64,000 nt of DNA from Arthrospira sp. PCC 9108 (GTDB lineage Bacteria > Cyanobacteriota > Cyanobacteriia > Cyanobacteriales > Microcoleaceae): contig CP066886.1 in NCBI GenBank assembly GCA_016745315.1, positions 2,077,501 to 2,141,500 of the forward strand, given 5' to 3'. The notes under the pieces were generated by a model. It was not told where the DNA came from, did no database searches, and worked only from the letters and a program-made list of their open reading frames with translations. The translations under genes were made by a program, and so were the position numbers. Positions 54,377 to 63,030 of this stretch are shown one piece after another (position 1 is the first letter of the stretch; each line of letters begins with the position of its first letter).

Positions 54377-55084
54377 CTAATTAAAACCATGTTCGCTGAG
54401 AAATTCTGGGGTAATTTCTGGGGTAGCTGTGAGAGATTGCTGATGATAAATATTCACGGAATCGGTGGAATTTATACTGAGAAATTTAGCGACATATTTA
54501 CCCAAAATATCTGCTTCCAAGTTGACTAAACTACCAGTTTCCAAGGTGCAAAGATTGGTATTTTGGTAAGTGTGAGGGATAACAGCGACTGCAAACCAAC
54601 GACTATGACGATCGCATTCGGAAATAGTCAAACTCACCCCATTAACGGCAATACTACCCTTAGCAACCAAATAGGGAGCAATCTGTTGATTCCACAGATC
54701 AGCATCACTGGGGGGAACAAAACGCATTTCCCAGGAATTACCCACAGACACCGCCGCCTCCATGGTGGCGATCGCATCAACATGACCCGTCACAAAATGT
54801 CCTCCCAACTTACTCCCCGCACGCAGGGAAGCCTCCAAATTCACATAACCATTTAAATCACTACCCAAAGTAGTCCGACCCAAAGTTTCCGGGGAAGCCT
54901 CCGCCACCAAGCCACGGGGCATAATTTCCACCACTGTTAGACAAACCCCATTAACCGCCACACTATCACCGATCGCCAAATCCCCCAAAATCAGATCAGT
55001 TGCACCCACCTGACAAGCGATCTGAAAGCGCGATCGCCCCAAACTCTCAATCGTCCCCAAGGCCTGAATTAATCCGGTAAACAT
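54377..55084 (-). CDS. ribE: Riboflavin synthase alpha chain
   Basis: 235 residues made of two similar lumazine-binding domains: MFTGLIQALGTIESLGRSRF with GDSVAVNGVCLTVVE, and GHFVTGHVDAIATMEAAVSV with GSIAVNGVSLTISE. It dismutates two lumazine molecules to riboflavin in the last step of the pathway. The C-terminus ends DILGKYVAKFLSINSTDSVN and then about 25 extra residues beyond the usual end. It is convergent with psaB, with only the terminator between them. Confidence 0.93.
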   Translation of the reverse strand: MFTGLIQALGTIESLGRSRFQIACQVGATDLILGDLAIGDSVAVNGVCLTVVEIMPRGLVAEASPETLGRTTLGSDLNGYVNLEASLRAGSKLGGHFVTGHVDAIATMEAAVSVGNSWEMRFVPPSDADLWNQQIAPYLVAKGSIAVNGVSLTISECDRHSRWFAVAVIPHTYQNTNLCTLETGSLVNLEADILGKYVAKFLSINSTDSVNIYHQQSLTATPEITPEFLSEHGFN

Positions 55085-55396
55085 AACTTTTTTCCCGTAT
55101 CAAGTGAACGTTAAACAAACAAAACCAATCACCTAGGTGGTAACTCCCATGACCAGGAAAAATCCCTAGCGATTACCTTCCCAGTAAGCTAGAATGCCCA
55201 TTAAACCTAGATTTTTAGGCTAACATCAGTTAATTATCCGGCATTGTTTGACCATATTCACCAACGAGCTGTCCACAATTTCAGAGCAATTGTCGTCAAT
55301 TCGGGTAAAAATCAAGGCATACTGGAATTGCTGGATTCTTACTGGCGGGTCTAACCACTTGTTGTTTGTCTATCGTATTTTATCGAGGCTGAACCG
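55085..55396. other. Divergent ribE / BFN control region
   Basis: 312 bp between two outward-reading genes. It should contain both promoters. I see no hairpin, repeat or riboswitch: no FMN-riboswitch core (AGGGTGAAATTC-type) is visible upstream of ribE. Confidence 0.5.
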
Positions 55397-55903
55397 ATGA
55401 TTGAAATGAAAGTCGCCGGAATTGCACTAGACGCTACCACACGCAGCCCTATTGTGTTACTCAGAGATGCGTCTGAGCGACGAGCCTTACCTATTTTTAT
55501 CGGTCAGGATCAGGCTAAATCGATAATCGGCGCTTTGGAAAACCATCAACCCCCGCGACCCCTAACCCATGATTTATTTGTCAATCTCATGGAAACCTGG
55601 GATATGGTTTTAGAGCGGATTGTGATTCACTCCCTCCAAGACAATACATTTTATGCTGTCTTGATTGTACGTCAAGGGGAGAATCGTAAAGAAATTGATG
55701 CGCGTCCTTCTGATGCCATTTCCATTGCACTGCGTACCGATAGCCCGATCTGGGTCATGGAAGAAGTCATCGCTGATGCTTCTATCCCTGTCGATCGTGA
55801 TGCTGACGAAGCCGAAAGACGCGCCTTTCGCGATTTTGTTGCTAACCTGAGTCCAGAAGAGTTGATTAGACGGGCAGATTTTCGCAAAGACGAAGCTCAA
55901 TAA
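55397..55903 (+). CDS. Bifunctional nuclease (BFN / DUF151) family protein
   Basis: 168 residues, the standard size. MIEMKVAGIALDATTRSPIV and VLLRDASERRALPIFIGQDQ, with RPLTHDLFVNLMETWDMVLE, form the DUF151 domain; IDARPSDAISIALRTDSPIW is the conserved core. The acidic C-terminus is family-specific. Members have reported DNase and RNase activity and stress roles in plants and cyanobacteria. The next gene starts eight bases after this stop, so they are cotranscribed. Confidence 0.9.
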   Translation: MIEMKVAGIALDATTRSPIVLLRDASERRALPIFIGQDQAKSIIGALENHQPPRPLTHDLFVNLMETWDMVLERIVIHSLQDNTFYAVLIVRQGENRKEIDARPSDAISIALRTDSPIWVMEEVIADASIPVDRDADEAERRAFRDFVANLSPEELIRRADFRKDEAQ

Positions 55904-55911
55904 CTAAAATC

Positions 55912-57036
55912 ATGCGTTATCGACGCTTTGGTAAAACCAATTTACCTCTATCAGTCTTTTCCCTGGGAACAATGCGCTATTTAGCATCCCCGGAAAATGC
56001 CCACCAAACTATAGAAAGGGCAGTTTCCATGGGAATTAACCATATAGAGACTGCCAAAGGTTATGGGAAAAGTGAGGAGTATCTGGGAGCGACTTTGCTA
56101 GGTGGTCTACCTGTGGAGCGATCGCAGCTTTATATTACTACCAAGATCCCACCGATGTCTGATCCTGATGCTTTAGAAAAGGCGATCGATGATTCCCTAA
56201 CCAGGCTTAATCTTGACTATGTGGATGGTTTGGCGATTCATGGTATTAATACCTCCGAACATCTCACCCAGGCGATCGCTGGTATTAGGGGTATTGACAA
56301 AGCCATTGCAGATGGACGGGTCAGACATCTGGGGTTCTCGACCCATGCTCCGGTTGAGGTGATTCTGGAAGCGATTAATAGCGATCGCTTTGAGTTTATC
56401 AATCTCCATTATTACTATTTTTTCCAGCGCCATGCTCCCGCCATCACCCTAGCATCTCAAAAGGACATGGGGATTTTCATTATTTCCCCAGCCGATAAGG
56501 GGGGACAACTCTACACCCCCCCAGCTAAGTTAACTCAGCTATGCCATCCATTTTCCCCCCTCCACTTGAATTATCGATTTTTATTGAGCGATCGCCGCAT
56601 TACGACCCTCAGTTTAGGAGCCGCTAACCCTCAAGAATTGGATTTACCCCTACAAGTAGCCGATTCCGTAGAATCCCTCACTGAGTCGGAACAAAGCGCC
56701 TTCATGGCTCTGGAAACTGCCTTAGAGGAAACATTAGCAACCGATACCTGTAAACAGTGTTATCAATGTTTACCATGTCCTGAACTGATTAATATTCCCG
56801 AAGTGCTGAGGTTACGAAATTTGGCGATCGCCTACGATATGACCCAATTTGGTAAGTATCGCTATGGTATGTTTGAGAATGCCGGACATTGGTTTCCTGG
56901 ACGTAGAGGCGATCGATGTACCGACTGCGGCGACTGTTTACCTCGCTGTCCTCAAAATTTAGATATTCCCCGTCTGTTGCGAGACACTCACCAGCGACTG
57001 GGAGGATATCAACGACGACGTTTGTGGGACTCTTAG
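55912..57036 (+). CDS. Aldo/keto reductase with C-terminal 4Fe-4S motifs
   Basis: 374 residues. The N-terminal aldo/keto-reductase barrel has LSVFSLGTMRYLASPENA and NHIETAKGYGKSEEYLGATL, where the Tyr of KGYGKSE is the expected catalytic residue, and GLAIHGINT. The C-terminal part carries Cys groups in TDTCKQCYQCLPCPEL and DRCTDCGDCLPRCPQN, a ferredoxin-like cluster pair. Such fused enzymes are common in cyanobacteria and probably take electrons from ferredoxin or the cluster. The substrate is unknown. Confidence 0.88.
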   Translation: MRYRRFGKTNLPLSVFSLGTMRYLASPENAHQTIERAVSMGINHIETAKGYGKSEEYLGATLLGGLPVERSQLYITTKIPPMSDPDALEKAIDDSLTRLNLDYVDGLAIHGINTSEHLTQAIAGIRGIDKAIADGRVRHLGFSTHAPVEVILEAINSDRFEFINLHYYYFFQRHAPAITLASQKDMGIFIISPADKGGQLYTPPAKLTQLCHPFSPLHLNYRFLLSDRRITTLSLGAANPQELDLPLQVADSVESLTESEQSAFMALETALEETLATDTCKQCYQCLPCPELINIPEVLRLRNLAIAYDMTQFGKYRYGMFENAGHWFPGRRGDRCTDCGDCLPRCPQNLDIPRLLRDTHQRLGGYQRRRLWDS

Positions 57037-57058
57037 GAAAGATTGCACAGATCCGATT

Positions 57059-59041
57059 TTAGTCAAATTCATCTGGGAAGTTCGCCGGTTTTAGCGCCGG
57101 AGTTTCTGGGTCTGGTTGCGCCGATTCAACGTTATTGATTTTGGCTTGGTCTAAAAAGTCAATTAAAATATATTCAACTTCTTGGATAGTTTCATTATTT
57201 TTGAGTTCGGAACGTAACACATCTAAAAACCTGTTAACTAATCGCTGTTGCAATTCTTGCGCGATGGGATCTGGTTGTTTATTTTGTGCCGAATAATAGG
57301 ATTTTTGGGGCTGCTGGGAGATAATGGCCGCGATGCGTTTGACTAGATTATCACTCACCTGTTCAGGAAATTTCCGAATCACCGGAATTTTCTGTAAACG
57401 GCGATAAATTCCTGATTGTTTAACAGACTGACTCACCTGATAATGAAGATAGGCTTCTAAATCCTGTTGAACTTCTGGTAAAACATGACAAGCAGTAACT
57501 TTTAATAATTGTTCGCTAATTAGTTTAACTTGACTCGGACTCTCTGGTTTAGTGATATTCATCGATTTTTGTTGAGATTTAAAAATCATTTTTCGCAGTT
57601 TTCCGCTGCGGACAGTTGCTTTAAGTTGGCTAATGCTTTGGTTAACTACCACCTGGATTAATTCATTCCCAAAACTAGCAATAACTTTGAGGCGAATTTG
57701 AGCCCTAAGTGTAGCCATATTAGGTAATTTGGCTCTTTCTAAGTGAATGATAACTGGAACTATCCGAATTAGGCGAATAACCCCAATCAGTAAAAATACG
57801 TCATACCAGATCATCCTAATACATGGCCATAAGCCTAGGTGCGGATAGCGACGACGAATAAAGGAGAGTTCCACTAGAAAAATTAGCCAAAAAATAATTA
57901 CCCAAGGTAAATCAACTAGCCAAAAACGGTCAATAAATTCGCCATCTATTCCCAGGTGACGGAAATACATCTGACGCATTAAAGTAGCTATTTGATTGTC
58001 AAAAAAATCGAGTTCTGTTTCCCATCCTTTTTGGCTGAGGTTATCAATACTCCAGAAGGTTCTAAAGGCTTCTCTTGAGGACTGATCTACCCAAATAACT
58101 TCGGGTGCGAGGATACTTAATATCCTCATTGAATACAAAAATTTTAAGGTGGGTGTTAAGTGATTAGTCGTGGATGGATCGCCACCGTGGATATGTTCTA
58201 CCATCCTATATTTCATATGAGTTATTAACCCTAAAGTGTTGTCAATTTGGGGGATATAACTGCGGTCTATCATCTCGGTGCTGAGTTGCTGAAGCTGTTG
58301 TAATAAGGGTTCAACTTGGGGCGATTCTAAACCCTCATATTCTAAAATGGCTTGCAGATCTGCTACGAGCATCAGATAGTTTTGGGAGGGTCGATAGGCT
58401 TCGACTCCCTTAATGATATCATAGCTTAATTGAGGTTCATATAGTGTAAATAGATGTCGTAAATTGATATTAAAAAATCTCAGGGAATTTTCCCAACCAT
58501 TATTGGTGAAATATTCTCGACTCCAAAAGGTATTGATGGCTGTTTCCAGGTCATCGGTGTTGAGATGTTCCTGGAGTCGGTTGTTAATAGCTGCTAAAGT
58601 TCCGTGGGAGTCTTGAACCCGAAATGGTGGTTGTTCTATGAGAATTTCGAGGCTAAATTGTCTGATTTCGGCTAAGATAGGGTCAACTTGGGGAGAGTTT
58701 AAGCCTTGCTGTTCTAGGGTGGTTTGGAGACTATCTACGAGTTGTAAATATTTCCTTTGGGGAGTGTTAGAACGTTGTTGGCGATAATCATCAAAGCGTA
58801 TATATAAATTGCGGTTGCTGAGGTAGATAAAGTCAAAAACGACTAAACTCAGGTTAGCCAGAATTAAGATAGCGATCGCCCTATCCATCAATAGCCGAAA
58901 ATGCGATCGCCAAACCTTTCTGTTGACAGCAGATTTTGGTCGGAACCCAGATAATGATAAAAAATAAATCAGTTGGCGACCAAACACCTCCCATCTCCTT
59001 GCTTGCTGTTGATGACTATACCCGAAAGTATCCCCAGCCAA
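57059..59041 (-). CDS. Large conserved cyanobacterial membrane protein, function unknown
   Basis: 660 residues. The first helix is AIAILILANLSLVVFDFIYL (about 54-73). A long soluble domain of about 250 residues has two related halves (QRKYLQLVDSLQTTLEQQGL and SQNYLMLVADLQAILEYEGL), an internal duplication. Helices follow near 375-440 (WVIIFWLIFLVELSFI, WYDVFLLIGVIRLIRIVPVI), and a cytoplasmic C-terminal region of helices ends in a Pro-rich tail. The Arg-rich RLIRIVPV helix resembles voltage-sensor-like segments, but no channel pore is seen. Confidence 0.65.
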   Translation of the reverse strand: MAGDTFGYSHQQQARRWEVFGRQLIYFLSLSGFRPKSAVNRKVWRSHFRLLMDRAIAILILANLSLVVFDFIYLSNRNLYIRFDDYRQQRSNTPQRKYLQLVDSLQTTLEQQGLNSPQVDPILAEIRQFSLEILIEQPPFRVQDSHGTLAAINNRLQEHLNTDDLETAINTFWSREYFTNNGWENSLRFFNINLRHLFTLYEPQLSYDIIKGVEAYRPSQNYLMLVADLQAILEYEGLESPQVEPLLQQLQQLSTEMIDRSYIPQIDNTLGLITHMKYRMVEHIHGGDPSTTNHLTPTLKFLYSMRILSILAPEVIWVDQSSREAFRTFWSIDNLSQKGWETELDFFDNQIATLMRQMYFRHLGIDGEFIDRFWLVDLPWVIIFWLIFLVELSFIRRRYPHLGLWPCIRMIWYDVFLLIGVIRLIRIVPVIIHLERAKLPNMATLRAQIRLKVIASFGNELIQVVVNQSISQLKATVRSGKLRKMIFKSQQKSMNITKPESPSQVKLISEQLLKVTACHVLPEVQQDLEAYLHYQVSQSVKQSGIYRRLQKIPVIRKFPEQVSDNLVKRIAAIISQQPQKSYYSAQNKQPDPIAQELQQRLVNRFLDVLRSELKNNETIQEVEYILIDFLDQAKINNVESAQPDPETPALKPANFPDEFD

Positions 59042-59070
59042 TTATAGCCGAAAACGCACCCGTTTAAACA

Positions 59071-60471
59071 TCAAGGAACTGGCACAAAATCATAACCCAA
59101 TCCCGATCGCCTTCCCTGTTCAACCTTAACCAATTCGGCCGCTTGGTTGCGATCGCCAGAAGGCAAAAAACGGATATTTGCGCCACCCCCCTTAGCCGAA
59201 AACCCCGGTTCTGATAGTGTCCTTTGAACTCCCTGGCGGCTAGAATCTCCAGAAATACCAGCAATCAACGCTTTAGTGGCATCATAGGCCATAGTAGTCC
59301 GCCAGTTAATATCACCACCCCATAACTGAGTCGCCGCCTCTGGAAACCCCGAATTAGTGTGGCTGAGAATATGCCAGGGAATAGCCACCACCATACCCTC
59401 GCTATCGCCTCCCACCTGTAGCACTTCAGGTCTGTAGAGACTATCTCCCCCCAAAACAGGCAAGTTTCTAGCATTAACACGCACCACCTGTAAAGCCTGA
59501 CTAACGGTTTCCGTATTAGCCAATAATACGATCGCCTCTGCTCCCTGCTGGGTAACTGATTCTACCGCATCAAAGCTATTAAAATTCCCCTCAGCCAGAT
59601 TAATCTCCGCCACCACAGCGCCGCCATCTCCATATAAAGCCGTAGTAAACTCATCTTTGAGAGAACGACTATAACTACTATTCTCGTTATAGAAAATAGC
59701 CGCCTGGTTGAGATTCAGGTTATCTACCATATATTTTGCCAGGGCATTAGCCGTAAAGCGATCGCTCGGAACCGTCCGAAAAATGAAATTCCCCGCCCTA
59801 GATAACTCCATCGACGTACTGGTAGGAGAAATCGCCACCAACTGACCCTGCTGATAAACCGGGGATGCCGCCACAGTCACATCACTAGCAAAATGCCCCA
59901 CCACCCCCAAAACCTGGTCATCAGCCACTAGAGACTGAGCCACTTGTTCAGCCACATTAGGATTATTAGCATCATCAGCAATCAGCACCCGCAGCGGAAC
60001 CCCGTTAATACCCCCGGCTTGGTTAACTTCATTTTGAGCCTGAGCCACTCCCCGCAGGATTTCCTGGGCTGCATTTTCCGCCGTAGTGATAGGAACAGAA
60101 ACGGCTATTGTATGGGACTGTCCAGCACCAATGCGGGCATTATTGAGATAAATTAGGGCTTCTGGATCATTGCGATTTTGCTGTAGGGAGGCTTCCAACT
60201 CGGAAACAGCCCTAGAATAATCTCCCGCCGCCAAAGCCTCAATTCCCTCTTGTTTAGCCGGGGAAGTTGTGCTCGCAACCAATAACTGTTGCCCAGCACT
60301 GATCGCCCTAGGTCGGGAGTCATTCCTAGCTGTTGGGGAACTCGGAGATGGTCTAATGTCTGCCTCAGTTTGTGATTGCCACTGGGTAAAGGCAAAATAC
60401 CCAACGGCTAATAATCCTCCCGTAAGCAGCAAGGCTACAATCAGAATCGCTGTTTCGTTTTTTTGAGACAT
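59071..60471 (-). CDS. Periplasmic-binding-protein-type receptor (branched-chain amino-acid-like)
   Basis: 466 residues: an N-terminal hydrophobic signal/anchor (ETAILIVALLLTGGLLAVGY), a Ser/Pro-rich linker, a short TPR-like part (EGIEALAAGDYSRAVSELEA), then a type I periplasmic-binding fold (TIAVSVPITTAENAAQEILR, INGVPLRVLIADDANNPNVA, VVGHFASDVTVAASPVYQQG, AAIFYNENSSYSRSLKDEFT). No permease or ATPase gene is adjacent. The Ser/Thr kinase gene lies 38 bp upstream on the same strand, so a sensing role beside the kinase is possible. Confidence 0.8.
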   Translation of the reverse strand: MSQKNETAILIVALLLTGGLLAVGYFAFTQWQSQTEADIRPSPSSPTARNDSRPRAISAGQQLLVASTTSPAKQEGIEALAAGDYSRAVSELEASLQQNRNDPEALIYLNNARIGAGQSHTIAVSVPITTAENAAQEILRGVAQAQNEVNQAGGINGVPLRVLIADDANNPNVAEQVAQSLVADDQVLGVVGHFASDVTVAASPVYQQGQLVAISPTSTSMELSRAGNFIFRTVPSDRFTANALAKYMVDNLNLNQAAIFYNENSSYSRSLKDEFTTALYGDGGAVVAEINLAEGNFNSFDAVESVTQQGAEAIVLLANTETVSQALQVVRVNARNLPVLGGDSLYRPEVLQVGGDSEGMVVAIPWHILSHTNSGFPEAATQLWGGDINWRTTMAYDATKALIAGISGDSSRQGVQRTLSEPGFSAKGGGANIRFLPSGDRNQAAELVKVEQGRRSGLGYDFVPVP

Positions 60472-60509
60472 TATCCAATCTCCAATACCGTTTGTGCTTC
60501 TAGTTCAAC

Positions 60510-61943
60510 TCATGAAATGAGCCGTTTCAGAATCCCGTAAATTAGACGAAATAGGGAAGTTGCCACGACGGCTGATAGTGCTGTCAATATTGGTAAAATG
60601 ATGACCTGGGCAACTTCAAGATTACCGCGTGTAGTGCCAACCCAAAACACGATCGCAAAAGATATGCCAGCCACAATCAGCAGATCCCATTTTTCAATCC
60701 AACGGCGCACTTGAGCTAATAGTAACCCCGCTAACAGCAAGCCAGCAATCCCCAAACTCAAAGGTATTGTATCTAACAACGACCACAATACCATCACCAG
60801 TAATCCCCCATCAAAGCCGGTAAATGCTGCTGATGCTAGAATTTCCAGGATCGAAAAAGGTCGCCTGACGGTGGGGGTTGGCGCTTGAATTTGAGTAGCT
60901 ACTGGTGCGGACACAGGCGCGCTTTGAGGAGTTACAGAAGGCGCAGGAACTACGGGAGGAGGTGGCGGTGGCGGCGAAATCGGTGGCGGTGGCGGCGAAA
61001 TCATGGCATTGAGGGCTGTTAATACCTCTGTAGCCGCGCCAAAGCGATCGCTAGGGGTAGGTTGTAACATTCGGTCAAGAATGTTAGTTAGGGAATCAGA
61101 AATTGTCACCTGATCTTTCCAAAGCCAAGCATTGCTGTAGCTATCAAACAAATCTTCAGGATCTTTGGCTGTTAATAACATAATTGCTGTTACCCCCAAA
61201 GCATATAAATCCGTAGATGGATAGACACTGCGACCTCGCATTTGTTCTGGGGGAGCAAATCCGGCAGAATAGATACCGGTTGATTTATTTCCTGGTGCTT
61301 GTGTGACTTCCTTAACCGCGCCAAAATCGAGCAAATGCAGAGTGCCAGAGCGATCGCGCATAATATTAGAAGGCTTAAGATCGCGGTGGATGACATCTTC
61401 CCCGTGGACAAATTCCAGGACATTCAGAATTTCCCGCATTACTTCCAGCACTTCAGTTTCCGAAAACGGACCCCGGCTTGATAGTTCCTGTTCCAGGTTC
61501 TGACCGTCGATATATTCTTGAACTAGATAGAAAAATTGCTGAGGGGTGCGAGTTTGCCAACCTGTTGCTTCCAGGGGAAAATAGGCTAACAAATTGGGGA
61601 TTTGAGGATGTTGGTGTCCGAGGCGATCGAGAACCTGGGCTTCCCGTTCAAATAGTCCTTGGGCGATCGCTAATTGTTGGGGGTCCAAGTCTCCGGCTGG
61701 GAGAAACTGCTTAACAACACAGGTGCGTAAACTGGGCGATCGGCGATCGCGCGCTAAAAACGCCGCCCCAAACCCCCCCTGACCCAATAGACGTTCGGTT
61801 AGGTAGCGCCCATCTAAAATCAGGGGCATACCGCAGGTAGTACAATACTTCTGTTGTACCGTTTTGAGGTTGGCATGATCATCAAGGTCAGGATATAAGT
61901 TATCTGGCTTGGGACAACCGGGGCGAGTACAGTGGATTTTCAT
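60510..61943 (-). CDS. Serine/threonine protein kinase with membrane tail
   Basis: 477 residues. An N-terminal four-Cys zinc motif (CTRPGCPKP and CTTCGMPL) is followed by the kinase domain: LLGQGGFGAAFLARDRR (Gly loop), CVVKQFLPA (ATP Lys), DVIHRDLKPSNIMRD (catalytic Asp) and LHLLDFGAVKEV (DFG). The region GTLHLLDFGAVKEVTQAPGN leads to the activation loop. A Pro-rich linker (PPPPPISPPPPPPPVVPAPS) then several membrane helices follow. This domain order is common in cyanobacterial kinases of the Spk group. It reads toward the periplasmic-binding-protein gene. Confidence 0.9.
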   Translation of the reverse strand: MKIHCTRPGCPKPDNLYPDLDDHANLKTVQQKYCTTCGMPLILDGRYLTERLLGQGGFGAAFLARDRRSPSLRTCVVKQFLPAGDLDPQQLAIAQGLFEREAQVLDRLGHQHPQIPNLLAYFPLEATGWQTRTPQQFFYLVQEYIDGQNLEQELSSRGPFSETEVLEVMREILNVLEFVHGEDVIHRDLKPSNIMRDRSGTLHLLDFGAVKEVTQAPGNKSTGIYSAGFAPPEQMRGRSVYPSTDLYALGVTAIMLLTAKDPEDLFDSYSNAWLWKDQVTISDSLTNILDRMLQPTPSDRFGAATEVLTALNAMISPPPPPISPPPPPPPVVPAPSVTPQSAPVSAPVATQIQAPTPTVRRPFSILEILASAAFTGFDGGLLVMVLWSLLDTIPLSLGIAGLLLAGLLLAQVRRWIEKWDLLIVAGISFAIVFWVGTTRGNLEVAQVIILPILTALSAVVATSLFRLIYGILKRLIS

Positions 61944-62031
61944 CAGAAGTTAGGTTGGGCTTATGGCCTGAATTGATTTTCACTGAAAAAGTGCGGCTAC
62001 CCTAGGATTTTGGCAAAAATCCACCGTGGGG

Positions 62032-62973
62032 TCAATTCATCCGCTGCTCAGAATTACAAAATAGAGGTAAAATCTCGCGACTGAAGGCTTCGGCGGCTTT
62101 AGATTGATACCGATTAGGATTAACAATTACTGATAACATCCGTTTAACCGTTACTGAATCAATGGTGGCCCGATGCAGCATCCCCATTTGTAGCTCTTTT
62201 TCAATAGCCGAAGTAGACACAAAAGCGGCTCCCAGTCCCGCTTGCACAGTATTTTTAATAGCCTCAATCGAGTTAAGTTCCATTTCAATCCGTAAGCGAC
62301 GCGGATCAATATCATAGCGACTGAGGACTTGATCAATCACCTTGCGAATAGTCGATTGAGCATCTAGGGCGATAAACTTGAGGTTATACAGGTCTTCCTT
62401 TTGAATAAAGTCTTTTTCAGCCAAGGGGTGAAACACAGGCAAAACTAGGGCTAGTTCATCCTCAATATAAGGTTGAACGCTGAGACAGTCCTGCAATTCT
62501 GGCGGGATCTCACCGCCAATGATGGCTAAGTCAATTTGTCCGTTAGCAACACTCCAAGCCGTGCGACGGGTAGAGTGGACATGGAGTTGCACAGCTACAT
62601 CTGGGTATTTTCGCCGAAACATCCCAATCATCCCCGGTAGGAGATAGGTTCCGGTAGTCTGGGAAGCACCAACAATTAGGGTTCCCCCTTGTAGGTTTTG
62701 TAAGTCTTCGATCGCACGACAGGTTTCTTGACATAGGGAAAGGATCTTTTCCCCATAACTAATCAGTAAATGTCCAGCCTCGGTAAGTTTAGCCCGGCGA
62801 CCAGCGCGATCGAACAGCGGAACATTTAATTGTCGCTCTAAATTCTGTACTTGTAGGCTGATCGCAGGTTGGGAGACATAGAGACTATCGGCGGCTCTTT
62901 TAAAACTCCCTTCAGAGGCGATCGCCTTCAGAATTCGTAATTGATCCAGGGTGAACGGAACGTCTGACATCAC
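62032..62973 (-). CDS. rbcR: LysR-family regulator, RbcR type
   Basis: 313 residues. The N-terminal winged helix is FTLDQLRILKAIASEGSFKR with AADSLYVSQPAISLQVQNLE. An effector domain follows (LIVGASQTTGTYLLPGMIGM, QLHVHSTRRTAWSVANGQID, LDAQSTIRKVIDQVLSRYDI). The match to the cyanobacterial/plastid RbcR (Ycf30) regulator of Rubisco and carbon-fixation genes is strong over the whole length. A second, very similar gene lies just upstream on the same strand; which of the two keeps the rbcR role cannot be told from here. Confidence 0.85.
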   Translation of the reverse strand: MMSDVPFTLDQLRILKAIASEGSFKRAADSLYVSQPAISLQVQNLERQLNVPLFDRAGRRAKLTEAGHLLISYGEKILSLCQETCRAIEDLQNLQGGTLIVGASQTTGTYLLPGMIGMFRRKYPDVAVQLHVHSTRRTAWSVANGQIDLAIIGGEIPPELQDCLSVQPYIEDELALVLPVFHPLAEKDFIQKEDLYNLKFIALDAQSTIRKVIDQVLSRYDIDPRRLRIEMELNSIEAIKNTVQAGLGAAFVSTSAIEKELQMGMLHRATIDSVTVKRMLSVIVNPNRYQSKAAEAFSREILPLFCNSEQRMN

Positions 62974-63030
62974 TAAGTAAAATTGCTATTTGATGTGCTA
63001 ATGTGGTGGAAGTCGAACCCCTAGTCCAGA